Source: an uncultured bacterium (GTDB lineage Bacteria; Elusimicrobiota; Elusimicrobia; Elusimicrobiales; Elusimicrobiaceae). From it: a stretch of 64,000 nt of DNA. Below, in pieces: positions 49,196 through 58,011 of this stretch. The notes under the pieces are model-generated. The model was not told where the DNA came from. It saw nothing but the letters and a program-made list of their open reading frames with translations, and ran no database searches. Where the stretch lies: positions 1 through 64,000 of the forward strand of contig CASEVJ010000007.1 in the NCBI GenBank assembly GCA_949291365.1, written 5' to 3'. Positions within the stretch are counted from its first letter, which is position 1. The number at the start of each line of letters is the position of its first letter. A program made the translations under genes and the position numbers.

Positions 49196-50405
49196 TCTTT
49201 GCAAACATTTCAAACAATGCGGCGGCTGCGCCATGTTGGATTTGCCTTATGAACAGCAGGTGGCAAAAAAGCAGGCGCGCCTGAAAGAAATTTTAAAAGA
49301 TTTCTGGAGCGCGGATATCCCGGTTACCCAAACCGATAACCCGTTTTATTTCCGCAATAAAGTGGAGCTGGGCTTTTGCCGCCAGCCGGTGTGGAAAGAG
49401 CCGTTTGACAAAAAAGCAAAGCGCGACAAAACCCTGCCGCTTGAGTTTGAACAAACGCTGGGTTTTAAGCTTAAAGGCCGCTGGGACAGAGCCGTGGACA
49501 TAGAGGAGTGTGTCCTTTTTGACAAACACCTTATCCCGCTTTTGCAGGCGGTGCGCGCATGGGCCAAAGAGGAAAATCTGGAGTATTATGACCACCGCAA
49601 ACACACCGGCATATTGCGCCACCTGATGTTGCGCGTGGGCAAAAATACGGGCCAGGCCATTGTGGTCTTGTTTGTGACTGATGACGTGCCGGAAAAAACG
49701 TTTGTGTCTGCGGTAGAAAACGTATGGCCGGAAGCCAACATTATGTTGGCGGTCAATACGTCTTTAGCCGATACCGCCGCGCCGGAAAGTCTGCGCGTGC
49801 TTAAAGGCCAAGATTTTATTGAAGAAAAAATCATTCTTTCTTCTCCAAGCGGAAAAACCGAGCGGGAAGTGGTGTTTAAGCTTTCCCCGCAGTCCTTTTT
49901 TCAAACCAATACTTTAACCGCACAGAAAATGTACAGCCGCGTGCGCGCGTTGGTTAAAGAAATTGCGCCCAAAGTGATTTATGATTTATACGGCGGCGCG
50001 GGCAGTTTCTCTCTCTCTTGTGCGGATTTGTGTGAGAAAAGCTTTTGCGTGGAGTCTGTGGCGCCGGCGGTGTATAACGGTATAGAAAACGCCAAACTAA
50101 ACGGCGTGACCAATGTGCAGTTTTTCTGCGCCAAGGTGGAAGATTTTGTCAAACAGCAGCCGATTACTAAAAAAGACACGCTGATTATTTTAGACCCTCC
50201 CCGCTCCGGCATGCACCCCAAGGCCGCCAAAGCGGTGGTGGAGTCCGGCGTGGAGCGGATTTTGTATATTTCCTGCAACCCAGTTACCTTGGCGGCGGAT
50301 TTGAAAATTTTAACCCAGCACTATGAGCCAATGAGCGCGGAAGCGTTTGATTTCTTTCCGCATACCGACCATATAGAAACATTGGTGCAGCTGAAGAAAA
50401 AATAA
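49188..50405 (+). CDS. rlmD: 23S rRNA (uracil-C5)-methyltransferase, RlmD/RumA type
   Basis: A 405 aa m5U methyltransferase. The N-terminal iron-sulfur cysteines CKHFKQCGGC (residues about 5-14) plus a later Cys near 105 match RlmD, which targets U1939; there is no TRAM domain ahead of them. SAM loop DLYGGAGSFSLSCADL (about 265), LDPPRSGMHPKA (about 336) and the catalytic Cys in ISCNPVTLAADL are clear. RlmCD-type specificity cannot be excluded. Confidence 0.88.
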   Translation: MPNLCKHFKQCGGCAMLDLPYEQQVAKKQARLKEILKDFWSADIPVTQTDNPFYFRNKVELGFCRQPVWKEPFDKKAKRDKTLPLEFEQTLGFKLKGRWDRAVDIEECVLFDKHLIPLLQAVRAWAKEENLEYYDHRKHTGILRHLMLRVGKNTGQAIVVLFVTDDVPEKTFVSAVENVWPEANIMLAVNTSLADTAAPESLRVLKGQDFIEEKIILSSPSGKTEREVVFKLSPQSFFQTNTLTAQKMYSRVRALVKEIAPKVIYDLYGGAGSFSLSCADLCEKSFCVESVAPAVYNGIENAKLNGVTNVQFFCAKVEDFVKQQPITKKDTLIILDPPRSGMHPKAAKAVVESGVERILYISCNPVTLAADLKILTQHYEPMSAEAFDFFPHTDHIETLVQLKKK

Positions 50406-50440
50406 CTTTCCGCCTTTTATCAAACAGGATGTAACAATTT

Positions 50441-52963
50441 ATGAATTTGGACGACGCTTTAAAATCATTAAACCCGCAGCAACTGGCTGCCGTCAATTAC
50501 GATGCAGGACCCTGCCTGATTGTAGCAGGTGCTGGCACTGGAAAGACTAAAACACTTACGACCAAAATCGCAAAGCTGATTGCAGACGGCTATTCCCCGT
50601 ACCGCATTTTAGCGGTTACGTTTACCAACAAAGCCGCCCAGGAAATGCGCGAGCGCGTGGAAGCACTGGTGCCGGGGCAAAGCCGCAACGTATGGATACA
50701 TACCTTTCACTCTTTTGGCGTGCGCATCTTGCGCCAAAACGCCGAAAAACTGGGACTCACACGTGATTTTGCCATTTATGATGAGAGTGAACAGAAGCGG
50801 CTGGTAACGCTGCTTTTGGAGCAAATGGGCGTCAAAGACCCCAAAAAAGAGGTGGGGCAAATCGTCAGTTTGATTTCCCGCGCCAAAGACGACTGCGTCA
50901 GCCCCGAAACGCTGATGACGTCCGCCACCGCCAGCGGTTTAGACGGCCGTATCCGCGCCGCGGAAATATATAAACGCTATGAACAGGAACTGCAAAAAGC
51001 CGGCGCGCTGGACTTTGGCGATTTGCTGGTCAAAACGCTGCAGCTGTTAAAAGAGCACGAAGACGTGCGGGACTATTACCAACAATTTTTCCAATATGTG
51101 CTGGTGGACGAATACCAGGACACCAACCATACCCAGTACCTCATCACCCGCCTGCTGGCGGAAAAAAACCGCAAACTCAGCGTAGTGGGAGACCCAGACC
51201 AGAGTATTTACTCGTGGCGTGGGGCGAACATACGCAATATTTTGGAATTTGAAAAAGATTTCCAAGACTCCAAAATTATCACGCTGGAGCAAAACTACCG
51301 TTCTACCAAAGTGATTTTGGACGCGTCCAATAAACTTATTGCCAAGAATTCCCAGCGCAAAGAAAAAAACCTGTTTACCGAAAAACAATACGGCGATGAT
51401 ATAGAGCTGCACCAGGCCCCTACCGAGGGGCTGGAAGCCGTCTGGGTGGCGCAAAATATCAAGGCATTGGTAGGGGAGGGCGGCTATTCGCTAAATGATA
51501 TTGCCGTCTTTTACCGCACCAATGCCCAGAGCCGTAACTTTGAAGAAACCTTCCGCCGCTATCAAATTCCTTACCGCTTGGTGGGTACCGTCAGCTTTTA
51601 TAACCGCAAAGAAATTAAAGACATGCTTTGCTATGCGCGTTTGCTCATTAACCCCAATGACAATATGAGCTTACTGCGTGTCATTAACACCCCCGCGCGC
51701 GGCCTGGGCAAAACGGCGCAGGAGCGGCTGCTGACTTATGCGCAGACGCAGGGGCTGTCTATGTATGGCGCGCTGAAGGCCGCGCAGTCCGTGCCGGATT
51801 TAACGCCTATGGCCCGGCGCGCTGCGCTGGAATTTGTGCGGCTGGTGGAAGGGTGGCGTGCGGATATGTTTGCCACTTCCGTCACGGAAGTGATGCATAA
51901 AATTTTAAAAACTTCCGGCTATGAGGCCGCCGTGCAAAAAGATTTGGACGAAGAGAAAGACCCGGAAGCCGAAAGCCGCCTGCAGAACTTAAACGAGTTA
52001 ATCAACGCCGTCAAAGAGTATGAAGACCGCTGTCAAAAAACAGAGAAAGAAGCTTCTTTGTCTGATTTTTTGCAAGAAGTGTCTTTGCTTACCGGTACGG
52101 ACGACAGCCAAAGCGCCGAGGGCGGCGCCGTGACGCTGATGACGGTGCACTTGGCCAAAGGGCTGGAATTTAACGCCGTATTTGTAACCGGGCTGGAAGA
52201 GGGGCTTTTCCCCATTAACCGTGATGACAGCGACGAAATGGAAGAGGAGCGCCGCCTTTGTTACGTGGCCATGACGCGTGCGCGGGAAAAGTTGTTTATG
52301 TCTTATGCCGAGCGCCGGCGCACCTATGGCAAAATGTATGAAAATGTGCCCTCTCGCTTTTTGTTTGAAAGTGGGCTTTTGGACGAAGAAGACCGCGAGC
52401 GCCTGGAGCAAAGCCAGCCCCGCTATGACAATTTCAAAACCCGCTACGGACTCTACGGGCAAGGCGGCGGTTTCTACGGCGGCGCCAAAAATAAAAGCGG
52501 CTATCAGGGCTCTTTTGGGCGCAGTGCAAACAGCTATAATGGCTTTGAGGGCTTTGTCAGCCGCAGCCGTTTCCAGAAAAAATATGATGAACAGGGCTAT
52601 GAGATAGAAGAAGACGACTTGGATTATACCTCTTCCTCTTTTCACGGCTCTTCCGGCTTGGGGTCTTTGTATGGGGCACGCAGTGTATCTGGCAGCAGTC
52701 GGCCCGGATTTTCGGCCTCGGACGGGCGCCGGCATTTCCCCGGCGCTGGTGCCGGCTCGCAGAAACAGGCCGAAGGCACCTCCACCACCGCCGGCAACGG
52801 CAAAACCGTCACGGTGGGTGGTAAGGTTAAGCACGGGGCTTTTGGGCTGGGCACGGTAACTGCGGTGGCCGGCTCTGGCGAAAGCTGCAAAATTACCGTT
52901 CAGTTTGCTAATGGGGTGCAGCGTACGTTTATGCTTTCATTTGCCCCGTTGGAAATATTGTAA
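50441..52963 (+). CDS. pcrA: ATP-dependent DNA helicase, PcrA/UvrD type
   Basis: An 840 aa SF1A 3'-5' helicase for repair and replication-conflict removal. Walker A AGAGTGKTKTLTTK (about 30), motif II VDEYQDTNHTQ, motif III GDPDQSIYSWRGA, motif V TVHLAKGLEFNAVFV and motif VI VAMTRAREKLFMSYAERR are intact. Residues about 660-785 are a Gly/Ser/Tyr-rich low-complexity linker. A Tudor-like end GGKVKHGAFGLGTV follows, which in PcrA binds RNA polymerase. Confidence 0.95.
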   Translation: MNLDDALKSLNPQQLAAVNYDAGPCLIVAGAGTGKTKTLTTKIAKLIADGYSPYRILAVTFTNKAAQEMRERVEALVPGQSRNVWIHTFHSFGVRILRQNAEKLGLTRDFAIYDESEQKRLVTLLLEQMGVKDPKKEVGQIVSLISRAKDDCVSPETLMTSATASGLDGRIRAAEIYKRYEQELQKAGALDFGDLLVKTLQLLKEHEDVRDYYQQFFQYVLVDEYQDTNHTQYLITRLLAEKNRKLSVVGDPDQSIYSWRGANIRNILEFEKDFQDSKIITLEQNYRSTKVILDASNKLIAKNSQRKEKNLFTEKQYGDDIELHQAPTEGLEAVWVAQNIKALVGEGGYSLNDIAVFYRTNAQSRNFEETFRRYQIPYRLVGTVSFYNRKEIKDMLCYARLLINPNDNMSLLRVINTPARGLGKTAQERLLTYAQTQGLSMYGALKAAQSVPDLTPMARRAALEFVRLVEGWRADMFATSVTEVMHKILKTSGYEAAVQKDLDEEKDPEAESRLQNLNELINAVKEYEDRCQKTEKEASLSDFLQEVSLLTGTDDSQSAEGGAVTLMTVHLAKGLEFNAVFVTGLEEGLFPINRDDSDEMEEERRLCYVAMTRAREKLFMSYAERRRTYGKMYENVPSRFLFESGLLDEEDRERLEQSQPRYDNFKTRYGLYGQGGGFYGGAKNKSGYQGSFGRSANSYNGFEGFVSRSRFQKKYDEQGYEIEEDDLDYTSSSFHGSSGLGSLYGARSVSGSSRPGFSASDGRRHFPGAGAGSQKQAEGTSTTAGNGKTVTVGGKVKHGAFGLGTVTAVAGSGESCKITVQFANGVQRTFMLSFAPLEIL

Positions 52964-53098
52964 GCCCGGCCTGCATGGGGCCGCTTCTTCTTGTCCAAGG
53001 CCATAACTAAAAAGTCAGGACTCTCCGGGTTTCCTGCACCACACCATATCTCCGCTGCAATAGGGTCATTTGGGGTTTCCCGGTTTTGCTGTAAACAT

Positions 53099-53126
53099 AA
53101 AACCCCGGCGTATAAGCCGGGGTTTT
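53099..53126. terminator. bidirectional intrinsic terminator
   Basis: Perfect 11-bp stem AAAACCCCGGC at 53099-53109 with its complement at 53116-53126, loop GTATAA. It serves the convergent helicase gene and the minus-strand CD225-like gene. Confidence 0.87.
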
Positions 53127-53140
53127 GGATTTTGTGTTCT

Positions 53141-53488
53141 TTAAGCTAAACTTAACAGTGCACCCAGCGCGGCCAGTATCGCCCCGCCGAAAAAGATAAA
53201 TAAAATAATGGGCAGCAGCGAAATGACAATACTTATCCAGCCGAACAAACCTGCCCACCAGGCCGTTTGCCGGGCTTCTTCGGTGCGGCCCAGCATCAGC
53301 TGGTCTTGCGTGCGCAAAGAGAATATAAGGGCTGCCAACCCCAGCGCAATGGTAACAAATCCTGAAAAGCAGGATAAACATACGGCGATTACCGCCAGAG
53401 CAAAATGACTGTTTACGCGGGCGTTTGCCGCGTTGGAAGCGGAGCTGGGCGTTTGCGCAGGCGTGTGTGTGTTTCCGGATTCGTTCAT
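53141..53488 (-). CDS. CD225/dispanin-like small membrane protein
   Basis: A 115 aa protein with a Thr/Pro/Ser/Ala-rich cytoplasmic start and two membrane segments (about 29-57 and 80-113). The pattern of a first hydrophobic segment with Cys (VCLSCFSGFVTIALGLAALIFSLR), a polar loop with GRTEEARQTAWWAG, and a second segment matches bacterial CD225 (dispanin/IFITM-like) proteins. Function in bacteria is unknown. GAGGAC precedes the ATG. Confidence 0.7.
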   Translation of the reverse strand: MNESGNTHTPAQTPSSASNAANARVNSHFALAVIAVCLSCFSGFVTIALGLAALIFSLRTQDQLMLGRTEEARQTAWWAGLFGWISIVISLLPIILFIFFGGAILAALGALLSLA

Positions 53489-53573
53489 AAGGTGTCCTCA
53501 CAGATATATTGTGCAAATGACAGGCCGCCGCAGCAGGCAAGCCGCTTGGGCGGCCGGTTTAGACAGAAGAGCA

Positions 53574-53633
53574 TTATTTTTTCTTGCCGATATCTTTATC
53601 GTCTTTATTGTTGTTTCCGCAGCCACATCCCAT
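53574..53633 (-). CDS. 19-residue Cys/Gly and Lys/Asp-rich micropeptide
   Basis: A tiny open frame MGCGCGNNNKDDKDIGKKK with a stop at 53574. On the minus strand an AAGGGGG Shine-Dalgarno lies about seven bases before its ATG and a TATACC box about 20 bases upstream, so it has the full set of signals of a real gene. The GCGCG start could bind a metal or heme or be acylated, and the tail is strongly charged. I do not recognise a family. Confidence 0.45.
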   Translation of the reverse strand: MGCGCGNNNKDDKDIGKKK

Positions 53634-53706
53634 ATAAATACCCCCTTTTGGTATAGTAAACTGCTTAATTATTATATAAAATGTATTTTCAAGGGAGCCC
53701 TTTAAA

Positions 53707-53988
53707 ATGATACTAGAAAAAGACAATGCCGCCACCTGTGCGCGTATGGCTAAAATGCGCCTGACGCCCCAGGAAGAGGCCCTATACGAAGAACAAATGA
53801 AAGAACTGTTTGCGTGGGTGGAACAGCTGGCCCGCGTGGACACCAGCACGGTGGAAGAAACCGCCGCCGCCCGTGCCGCTTATTTGCGCCCGGACACGCC
53901 CGTAACGGACGAAGCTTTGTCCAATGCCCTAGTGGGCCAGTTTAGCGCAGAGCAAGACCATTGCGTCAAAGTAAAGAAGGTGCTGTAA
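53707..53988 (+). CDS. gatC: Asp-tRNA(Asn)/Glu-tRNA(Gln) amidotransferase subunit C
   Basis: GatC, 93 aa, clamps GatA and GatB together. MILEKDNAATCARMAKMRLTPQEEALYEEQMKELFAWVEQLARVDTS is the family helix pair and RPDTPV lies at the expected place. AAGGGAG precedes the ATG and TATAAA lies about 30 bases upstream. The stop overlaps the gatA ATG by one base (TAATG). Confidence 0.93.
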   Translation: MILEKDNAATCARMAKMRLTPQEEALYEEQMKELFAWVEQLARVDTSTVEETAAARAAYLRPDTPVTDEALSNALVGQFSAEQDHCVKVKKVL

Positions 53989-55406
53989 TGATAAAAACCG
54001 TTTTTGATATAGCCGACGCTGTACGCAGCGGCACGTTAAGCGCCCGGGAAGCTGTATTGGAGTCGTTGGGCAAGATTAAAGAACTCAACCCGCAAATTAA
54101 TGCTTTTGTGGAAGTCTGGCCGGAAGAAGCCCTTAAACGCGCCGAGGAAATAGACGCCCGCCGCGCTAAAGGCGAACCCTTGGGCCCGTTGGCCGGGGTG
54201 CCGGTGGGAATTAAGGACAATATCCTGTACAAAGGGCACAAAGCCACCTGCTGTTCCAAAATGCTGGAAAATTATGTGGCACCGTATAATTCCACCGTGG
54301 TGGAAAAACTGCTGGCGGCGGATGCTGTTATCGTCGGCAGGACGAATATGGACGAATTTGCTATGGGCAGCAGCAACCAAACCTCAGTGTACGGCCCGGC
54401 CCACAACCCGGTGGACTTTGACCGGGTACCTGGCGGAAGCTCCGGCGGCAGCGCCGCAGCGGTGGCTTCCGGCATGGTGCCGGCGGCGTTGGGGACGGAT
54501 ACCGGCGGTTCGGTGCGTCAGCCCGCTGCTTTTTGCGGTATTGTGGGCGTGAAGCCGGGATATGGCCGTATTTCCCGCTATGGGGTGGTGGCTTTTTCCT
54601 CCGGGGCCGATCAGGTGGGGGTGCTGACTGGAGATGTGAAGAGCGCGGCACGCATGCTGGAAGTGCTGTGCGGGCGCGACACGAACGATTCCACTTCTCT
54701 GGAAGAGCCCGTGCCGGCTTTCAGCCAACAATTTACTTCGGATATCCAGGGGCTTAAAGTGGGCATGCCCAAGGGCTTTTTGGACGATTTGGACGAAGAA
54801 ATAAAAGAGAAGATTTTAGCCGCCGCGGATAAGCTCAAAAGCATGGGCGCCCAGCTGGTAGATGTAGACGTGCCCCATGCCAAGTATTCGGCTCCGTGCT
54901 ATTACATTATCACCAGTGCCGAAGCCAGCTCCAACCTGGCCCGTTTTGATGGTATCCGTTATGGCTACAACGATAAAAACGCTAAAGATTTAAACGAACA
55001 GTATGAATTAGACCGCGCACCGTTTGGGCTGGAAGTGAAAAAACGCATTATTATCGGCTCCACTGCGCTGCGGGCCGAAAATTATAAGGCCTGCTATTTG
55101 CAGGCGGTTAAAGTGCGCGAGCTCATTAAGCGGGACTTTGAGGAAGCGTTTAAAAAGGTGGATGTTATCTTGACGCCTACTTCTCCGACCACCGCTTTTA
55201 CATTGGGCGCGCATAAAGACAATCCTATGGCAGTATATTTGGCGGATTTGTATACTTGCCAGGGGAACATCGGCGGGCTGGCCGGTATCAGCGTACCGTG
55301 CGGAAACGATAAACAAGGTCTGCCGGTGGGACTGCAGTTTTACGGGCCGATTTTGCAGGAAGAAAAAATACTCAACGCAGCATACCATTTTGAGAAGGCG
55401 TTATGA
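53988..55406 (+). CDS. gatA: Asp-tRNA(Asn)/Glu-tRNA(Gln) amidotransferase subunit A
   Basis: GatA, 472 aa, the amidase that frees ammonia from glutamine to amidate mischarged tRNA. The Ser-cisSer-Lys triad is visible: Lys in VGIKDNI (about 76), Ser in PGGSSGGSAAAVASG (about 150) and the catalytic Ser in GTDTGGSVRQPAAFCG (about 174). The usual start MIKTVFDIADAVRSG sets the ATG at 53988. gatB is not in this window and must lie elsewhere. It overlaps the NUDIX gene by 4 nt. Confidence 0.96.
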   Translation: MIKTVFDIADAVRSGTLSAREAVLESLGKIKELNPQINAFVEVWPEEALKRAEEIDARRAKGEPLGPLAGVPVGIKDNILYKGHKATCCSKMLENYVAPYNSTVVEKLLAADAVIVGRTNMDEFAMGSSNQTSVYGPAHNPVDFDRVPGGSSGGSAAAVASGMVPAALGTDTGGSVRQPAAFCGIVGVKPGYGRISRYGVVAFSSGADQVGVLTGDVKSAARMLEVLCGRDTNDSTSLEEPVPAFSQQFTSDIQGLKVGMPKGFLDDLDEEIKEKILAAADKLKSMGAQLVDVDVPHAKYSAPCYYIITSAEASSNLARFDGIRYGYNDKNAKDLNEQYELDRAPFGLEVKKRIIIGSTALRAENYKACYLQAVKVRELIKRDFEEAFKKVDVILTPTSPTTAFTLGAHKDNPMAVYLADLYTCQGNIGGLAGISVPCGNDKQGLPVGLQFYGPILQEEKILNAAYHFEKAL

Positions 55407-55858
55407 TTGTGTCTGAATTTTCGTGCGGCGGCGTGATTCTGGACGGGCGCAAGGTGCTCCTTGTGCAGGTCAAGAACATGAAAGGCAAAAAAATCTGGAC
55501 GTTTCCCAAAGGCCACATTGAAGCCGGGGAAACGCCCCGCCAGGCCGCGCTGCGCGAAGTCTTGGAAGAAACCGGCTATAAAGCCGTCATCGTGCGCCCG
55601 ATGATACGCGTCAAATATGCGTTTACGTTCCAAGGCAATTACGTCAAAAAAATGGTGCAGTGGTATTTGATGAAAAAGCTGGGCCGCATTGGCAAGCACG
55701 ACGCTTCGGAAATTATTTCCATACGCTGGGTGTCTTTGGCCAAAGCGCGCGAGCTGGTGCAATACCCTAGCGATATACGCTTGGTGGATATGCTGATGTC
55801 TTCTTTGGGCATGGAGCCCACGGAAAACCCAGATACCGATGAATCCTCTTCTCTGTAA
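55403..55858 (+). CDS. NUDIX hydrolase
   Basis: A 151 aa NUDIX pyrophosphohydrolase. The 23-residue Nudix box spans residues 37-59, from GHIEAGETP to REVLEETGY, with all key Gly, Glu and Arg residues. The start (SCGGVILDGRKVLLVQVKNMKGKKIWTFPKG) resembles diadenosine tetraphosphatase-like members. Substrate not fixed. Starts inside the gatA stop (ATGA). The C-terminus is an acidic, Ser-rich tail. Confidence 0.92.
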   Translation: MIVSEFSCGGVILDGRKVLLVQVKNMKGKKIWTFPKGHIEAGETPRQAALREVLEETGYKAVIVRPMIRVKYAFTFQGNYVKKMVQWYLMKKLGRIGKHDASEIISIRWVSLAKARELVQYPSDIRLVDMLMSSLGMEPTENPDTDESSSL

Positions 55859-55911
55859 TTAGCTGCCGTAAGCCCTTGGCCTCAATAACAGCCATTTTTA
55901 AGGATATAATG

Positions 55912-55940
55912 ACCTCCGTATGCAAAGCGGAGGTTTTTTA
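55912..55940 (+). terminator. intrinsic terminator after the gat-NUDIX unit
   Basis: ACCTCCG at 55912-55918 pairs with CGGAGGT at 55928-55934, followed by TTTTT. A TATAAT stands at 55905-55910 directly before the stem, so a start there would make only a hairpin. The rest of the gap to 56054 shows nothing recognisable. Confidence 0.82.
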
Positions 55941-56054
55941 GCGGTTTGCCGCCCGGCAGGAAAAAAGCCGGATAATAGGTTGGGTGCAGGCGCAGGATAA
56001 AATGCATTGAAAAGTTAGCAGAAACGGTGGCGTGAAATCTTGTTACATGGACAT

Positions 56055-56086
56055 AAAGCACCCCCTGTTTTGGCAGGGGGTGCTTT
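56055..56086. terminator. intrinsic terminator of the YtxH gene
   Basis: Perfect 13-bp stem AAAGCACCCCCTG at 56055-56067 with its complement at 56074-56086, loop TTTTGG. It lies just beyond the stop of the minus-strand YtxH gene; the A and T ends let it act on both strands. Confidence 0.85.
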
Positions 56087-56094
56087 AAAGAATA

Positions 56095-56487
56095 TTACCG
56101 GATTTTCTTGGCTGCTTTTTCCAGCTCATCGGCGGCTTTGCCGCGCAAATCTTCGGTTTTTTCCAAGGCGCGGTGTTTGTATTCTTCGGCCTTGGCGGAA
56201 AAGCGTTCTTTTAGTTCGCCGGCCCGTTCCTGCATGGCGTCTTTGGCGTCGGAAAATTTGCCTTTTAGCGCTTCGGTGCGATCCATGACGCGCTCTTTAA
56301 TCTCCCGCGCCCGGTCGGACAGTTCTTCCACACCGTCTTCATAGGCGTCCTCGGCCCAGCGTTTAAGTTTGCGGCGGGTGGTTTCCCCTTTTGCTGGGGC
56401 CAACAGCACCCCTACGGCTACGCCTACCAGCGCCCCCAATACAAAAGTAGCCAACCCTTCGGCGTGGCAATTGCATCTGTCGTTCAT
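56095..56487 (-). CDS. YtxH-domain stress-type protein
   Basis: A 130 aa protein. A short polar start with Cys and His (MNDRCNCHAEG) is followed by a Gly-rich membrane segment (ATFVLGALVGVAVGVLLAPAKGETTRRKL), the YtxH signature, then a long charged helix or coiled coil (about 45-130) with repeated ERAGELKERFS and EDLRGKAADEL segments like late-embryogenesis or apolipoprotein-type repeats. AAGGAGGGG precedes the ATG. Members are often stress-induced; exact role unknown. Confidence 0.85.
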   Translation of the reverse strand: MNDRCNCHAEGLATFVLGALVGVAVGVLLAPAKGETTRRKLKRWAEDAYEDGVEELSDRAREIKERVMDRTEALKGKFSDAKDAMQERAGELKERFSAKAEEYKHRALEKTEDLRGKAADELEKAAKKIR

Positions 56488-56557
56488 AACCCCTCCTTAC
56501 AAATATAATCAGTATATTAAATATATTTTATAACAAAATCCACATTTTTCAATATAC

Positions 56558-56615
56558 TATAATAAATATAACACACTGCCTCTTTTCGGGACAGTAGTTT
56601 TTTAGATTAGGAGGT
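56558..56615 (+). promoter_or_regulatory. promoter and ribosome binding site of the NfnB-like gene
   Basis: TATAAT at about 56558-56563 in an AT-rich stretch, then TTAGGAGGT ending at 56615. The site is too close to the ATG at 56616 but well placed for the ATG at 56622. Confidence 0.55.
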
Positions 56616-56621
56616 ATGTCT

Positions 56622-58010
56622 ATGCCCAATCCGTCTGCGCCGCGCAATAACGGCCGCCAGCAAGACCCTGCCGTGCGCCGCCGCAATTTTGAAGAAGTAG
56701 CCCATACGTTTACCCGAGAAGAAGCCCTGGCTGAAGCGGATCGCTGCCTGCATTGCCCCACCCACCCGTGCCAAAACGCCTGCCCCGTAGGTGTGCATAT
56801 ACCCGATTTTATTGCCTTGATTAAAGCCGGAGACGAAGGCGCCGCCGTTTCAGAAATTATGAAGACTAGTTTGCTTCCCGCCATTTGCGGCCGCGTCTGC
56901 CCGCAGGAAAAACACTGCGAAGGGCACTGTGTGCTCAAAGCCAAATTCGGTGCGGTCAACATTGGCGGCTTGGAGCGTTATGCAGCCGATACCGCGCGTG
57001 CACAGGGTGCGCTCAAACCGCCCGTGCCGGCCGCTCCCACCGGCAAAAAAGTGGTATGCATTGGTTCGGGCCCGTCCTCGTTGGCGTGTGCGGCCGAGCT
57101 GCGCCGCGCCGGACACGAGGTCACCGTGCTGGAAGCCCTGCATGCCTACGGCGGCGTGCTGCGCTACGGCATACCCTCTTTCCGTCTGCCGCGCGAGGTA
57201 ATTAATAAAGAAGTGGAAACCGTACAGGCCATGGGAGTTCATTTTAAAACGGATGTCTTGGTAGGCGCTACGCTGAAAGTGGACGAACTGCTTAAAGAGT
57301 ACGACGCCGTATATATCGGCTCCGGCGCCGGATTGCCCACGATGCTTGGCATCCCCGGGGAAAATGGTGTAGGCGTGTACAGCGCCAATGAATTTTTAAC
57401 CCGCATTAATTTAATGCAGGCCTATAAGTTCCCGCAGACCGACACCCCCATCAAACCGGGCAAGCATGTCATCGTGCTGGGCGGCGGCAACAGCGCTATG
57501 GACGCGGCCCGCTGCGCCATGCGCTTGGGGCCCGACAGTGTGACGATTGCCTACCGCCGCAGCCGCGAAGAAATGCCCGCCCGCGCCGCCGAAGTGGAAC
57601 ACGCGCAGGAAGAGGGCATACAGTTTGAATATTTGGTGACGCCCAAAGAGATTTTGCAGGACGAAAAGGGCCACGTTACCGGCATTCATTTTACGCGCAA
57701 CGAGCTGGGCGCACCTGATGAAAAAGGCCGCCGCCGACCGGTGGAAATCCCGGGCTCTGACTTTGTGCAGCCGGCAGACACCGTCATTACCGCTATCGGC
57801 CAGCGCCCTAACCCAACCATTACCAAAACCACCGCCGGGCTTAAAACGACCGAGCGCGGCGTCATCGCTTTAAACGAAAAAGGCGAAACGTCCCTTCCGG
57901 GCGTGTATGCCGGGGGCGATATTATCCGCGGCGGCGCTACGGTGCTGCTGGCGATGAACGACGGCATTGCCGCCGCCGGCCGGATTAACGAATACCTGAA
58001 GGGGAAATAA
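56622..58010 (+). CDS. NfnB-like NADPH/ferredoxin oxidoreductase (glutamate synthase small-subunit family)
   Basis: A 462 aa flavoprotein of the GltD/SudA/NfnB family. Cysteines for two [4Fe-4S] clusters are at the N-terminus: CLHCPTHPCQNACPVG (about 41) and CGRVCPQEKHCEGHC (about 87). The FAD motif IGSGPSSLACAAELRRAGHEVTVLEA (about 146) and NADPH motif VLGGGNSAMDAARCAMRLG (about 286) follow. With the next gene it matches NfnAB, the electron-bifurcating NADH-dependent ferredoxin:NADP oxidoreductase. A glutamate synthase small subunit is less likely, as no large subunit is near. Confidence 0.87.
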   Translation: MPNPSAPRNNGRQQDPAVRRRNFEEVAHTFTREEALAEADRCLHCPTHPCQNACPVGVHIPDFIALIKAGDEGAAVSEIMKTSLLPAICGRVCPQEKHCEGHCVLKAKFGAVNIGGLERYAADTARAQGALKPPVPAAPTGKKVVCIGSGPSSLACAAELRRAGHEVTVLEALHAYGGVLRYGIPSFRLPREVINKEVETVQAMGVHFKTDVLVGATLKVDELLKEYDAVYIGSGAGLPTMLGIPGENGVGVYSANEFLTRINLMQAYKFPQTDTPIKPGKHVIVLGGGNSAMDAARCAMRLGPDSVTIAYRRSREEMPARAAEVEHAQEEGIQFEYLVTPKEILQDEKGHVTGIHFTRNELGAPDEKGRRRPVEIPGSDFVQPADTVITAIGQRPNPTITKTTAGLKTTERGVIALNEKGETSLPGVYAGGDIIRGGATVLLAMNDGIAAAGRINEYLKGK

Positions 58011-58011
58011 T

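Noticed and set aside
55905-55940. TATAAT followed by a hairpin as a tiny RNA gene
   Set aside because: No -35 at a workable distance; the hairpin with T tail is explained by termination of the gat-NUDIX transcript.
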